Source: Phycisphaerae bacterium (GTDB lineage Bacteria > Planctomycetota > Phycisphaerae > Sedimentisphaerales > Anaerohalosphaeraceae). From it: a stretch of DNA of 6,365 nt. A model generated the notes under the pieces. It made no database searches, was not told the origin of the DNA, and saw nothing but the letters and a program-made list of their open reading frames with translations. Of the stretch, positions 5,544 to 6,365 are shown in pieces. Every line of letters begins with the position of its first letter. The first letter of the stretch is position 1. The translations under genes were made by a program, and so were the position numbers. Location: the NCBI GenBank assembly GCA_021736615.1, contig JAIPFN010000049.1, positions 1 to 6,365 of the forward strand, written 5' to 3'.

Positions 5544-6365
5544 GTGGAACAACAAAAGTGTTTAGGAATATATCTTTCGGCTGATAAAGCCGTCGGCATC
5601 GCCCTGGAGGGACATACCGGCCACTACAAAGTGCTCGGTTCGTTCAGCGTCCAGAGGGACCCGGCCCAAAGTGATGCCTCACTGGCCGATATGATCGCCA
5701 AAAAAATTGCCGAAAAAAAATTAGTCTATGACGAACTCTCGGTAGCGGTAGACTGCAGCCTCTATACCCAGCACGCCCTGCATTCGGAGTTTAGCGACCA
5801 TAAGCAGATCGCAAACACGATCCGTTTCGACGCGGAAGAAGCCGTCGCCACAGACGCCACCGAACTAGCCGTCGCATTCGACATTACAAACGCCGACGAA
5901 ACCGGCGCCGATGTCACCGTATATACCGCAAAACGCGACACGATGACAGACATGCTAAACTCCATGCTCCAAAAAGGTCTCGACCCAATCTCCATGGAAC
6001 CGGACATCGTTTGCCTGGGCAGGTTTATCGAAAAAAGCGACACACCGCCCGCCGACCAAAGCAAACTTTTCGTTATTATCTCCGGCAGTGCCTGCTACCT
6101 GATAATGCCCTCAGACTCACACCACGCACCGTCCGTAAGAACTTTCCTGATGAGCGCCTCCCAGGACATCACCGCCGTACTGGCAAGAGAGGTACCCATC
6201 ACTATCGCCTCTATGCCGACGGCCAGGCCGGTAACCTCGATCGCCGTAAGCGGCAGTACCGGCAACATCAACAGCGAAGAATTCTCACTTAAGACAGGAC
6301 TCGACGTAAACGTAATGGATCTCGCCGAAAGAACCGGCCAGGACTCCTCTAACTGCCCGCAGGGA
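5544..6365 (+). CDS. gspL: GspL/PilM-type actin-like platform protein (3'-truncated)
   Basis: The open frame from GTG 5544 to the window end gives 274 residues with no stop. It begins with LGIYLSADKAVGIALEG (7-23), the first strand pair of the actin-like fold shared by cytoplasmic GspL and PilM. It continues with LSVAVDCSLYTQHALHSEF (65-83), DHKQIANTIRFDAEEAV (85-101), and LDPISMEPDIVCLGRF (146-161), all in the expected order for this family. GspL recruits the GspE ATPase to the inner membrane and links it to GspF and GspM. A single membrane helix and a periplasmic ferredoxin-like domain would be expected in the missing C-terminal part, so GspL cannot be told from PilM by topology here; the gene's place after gspK favours GspL. 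GTG is chosen because of GGAG at 5531 and because the conserved first strand starts at once. Confidence 0.82.
   Translation, partial: MEQQKCLGIYLSADKAVGIALEGHTGHYKVLGSFSVQRDPAQSDASLADMIAKKIAEKKLVYDELSVAVDCSLYTQHALHSEFSDHKQIANTIRFDAEEAVATDATELAVAFDITNADETGADVTVYTAKRDTMTDMLNSMLQKGLDPISMEPDIVCLGRFIEKSDTPPADQSKLFVIISGSACYLIMPSDSHHAPSVRTFLMSASQDITAVLAREVPITIASMPTARPVTSIAVSGSTGNINSEEFSLKTGLDVNVMDLAERTGQDSSNCPQG

Noticed and set aside
5700..5720. A7 and A8 runs in gspL as a possible phase-variation or frameshift site
   Set aside because: Both encode Lys codons in a continuous conserved frame, and no alternative product or downstream structure supports recoding.
6011..6292. A 93-codon + frame inside the gspL region
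   Set aside because: It overlaps the GspL frame, which carries the family motifs; the product is Arg/Gln-rich and shadow-like.

Overview
The window holds part of one type II secretion (T2SS) locus. All genes are on the + strand in the order gspF (3' part), gspG, gspH, gspI, gspJ, gspK, gspL (5' part). Both ends of the window cut through genes, so the locus continues on either side. The pseudopilin signatures (hydrophobic helix after a cleavable leader, Glu at +5), the GspG calcium-site tail, the GspK 'NINSAP' motif and the GspL/PilM-type actin-like fold make the assignments clear. The taxon is inferred. Moderate GC, large GspI and GspK proteins, Ala at -1 of some prepilin leaders and the style of the GspH/GspI sequences suggest a planctomycete-like bacterium (Planctomycetota, perhaps Phycisphaerae). 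No marker gene in the window proves this.

Layout: positions 2-925 carry the C-terminal ~307 residues of the inner-membrane platform protein GspF. The 143-base gap at 926-1068 holds a weak hairpin-plus-T-tract and an overlapping extended -10 promoter, so the pseudopilin genes may form their own transcription unit. Positions 1069-5482 encode five pseudopilins packed head to tail: the major subunit GspG, then the minor GspH, GspI, GspJ and GspK. Junctions are tight: gspG/gspH about 5 bases apart or overlapping, gspH/gspI overlapping, gspI/gspJ 12 bases, gspJ/gspK a 4-base ATGA overlap. After a 61-base AT-rich gap, gspL starts at a GTG at 5544 behind a GGAG ribosome-binding site and runs off the end.

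How they work together: GspF and GspL form part of the inner-membrane platform that couples the cytoplasmic ATPase (GspE, not in the window) to assembly of the pseudopilus. GspG is the shaft; GspH, I, J and K form its tip. The points most worth attention are the oversized GspI, with three helical repeats at an exact 40-residue period plus a Pro-rich tail, the absence of an in-frame ATG for gspI beside an out-of-frame ATG at 2134, and low-complexity additions in GspJ and GspK. Together these suggest an elaborated pseudopilus tip. I saw no RNA genes, mobile elements or CRISPR arrays.
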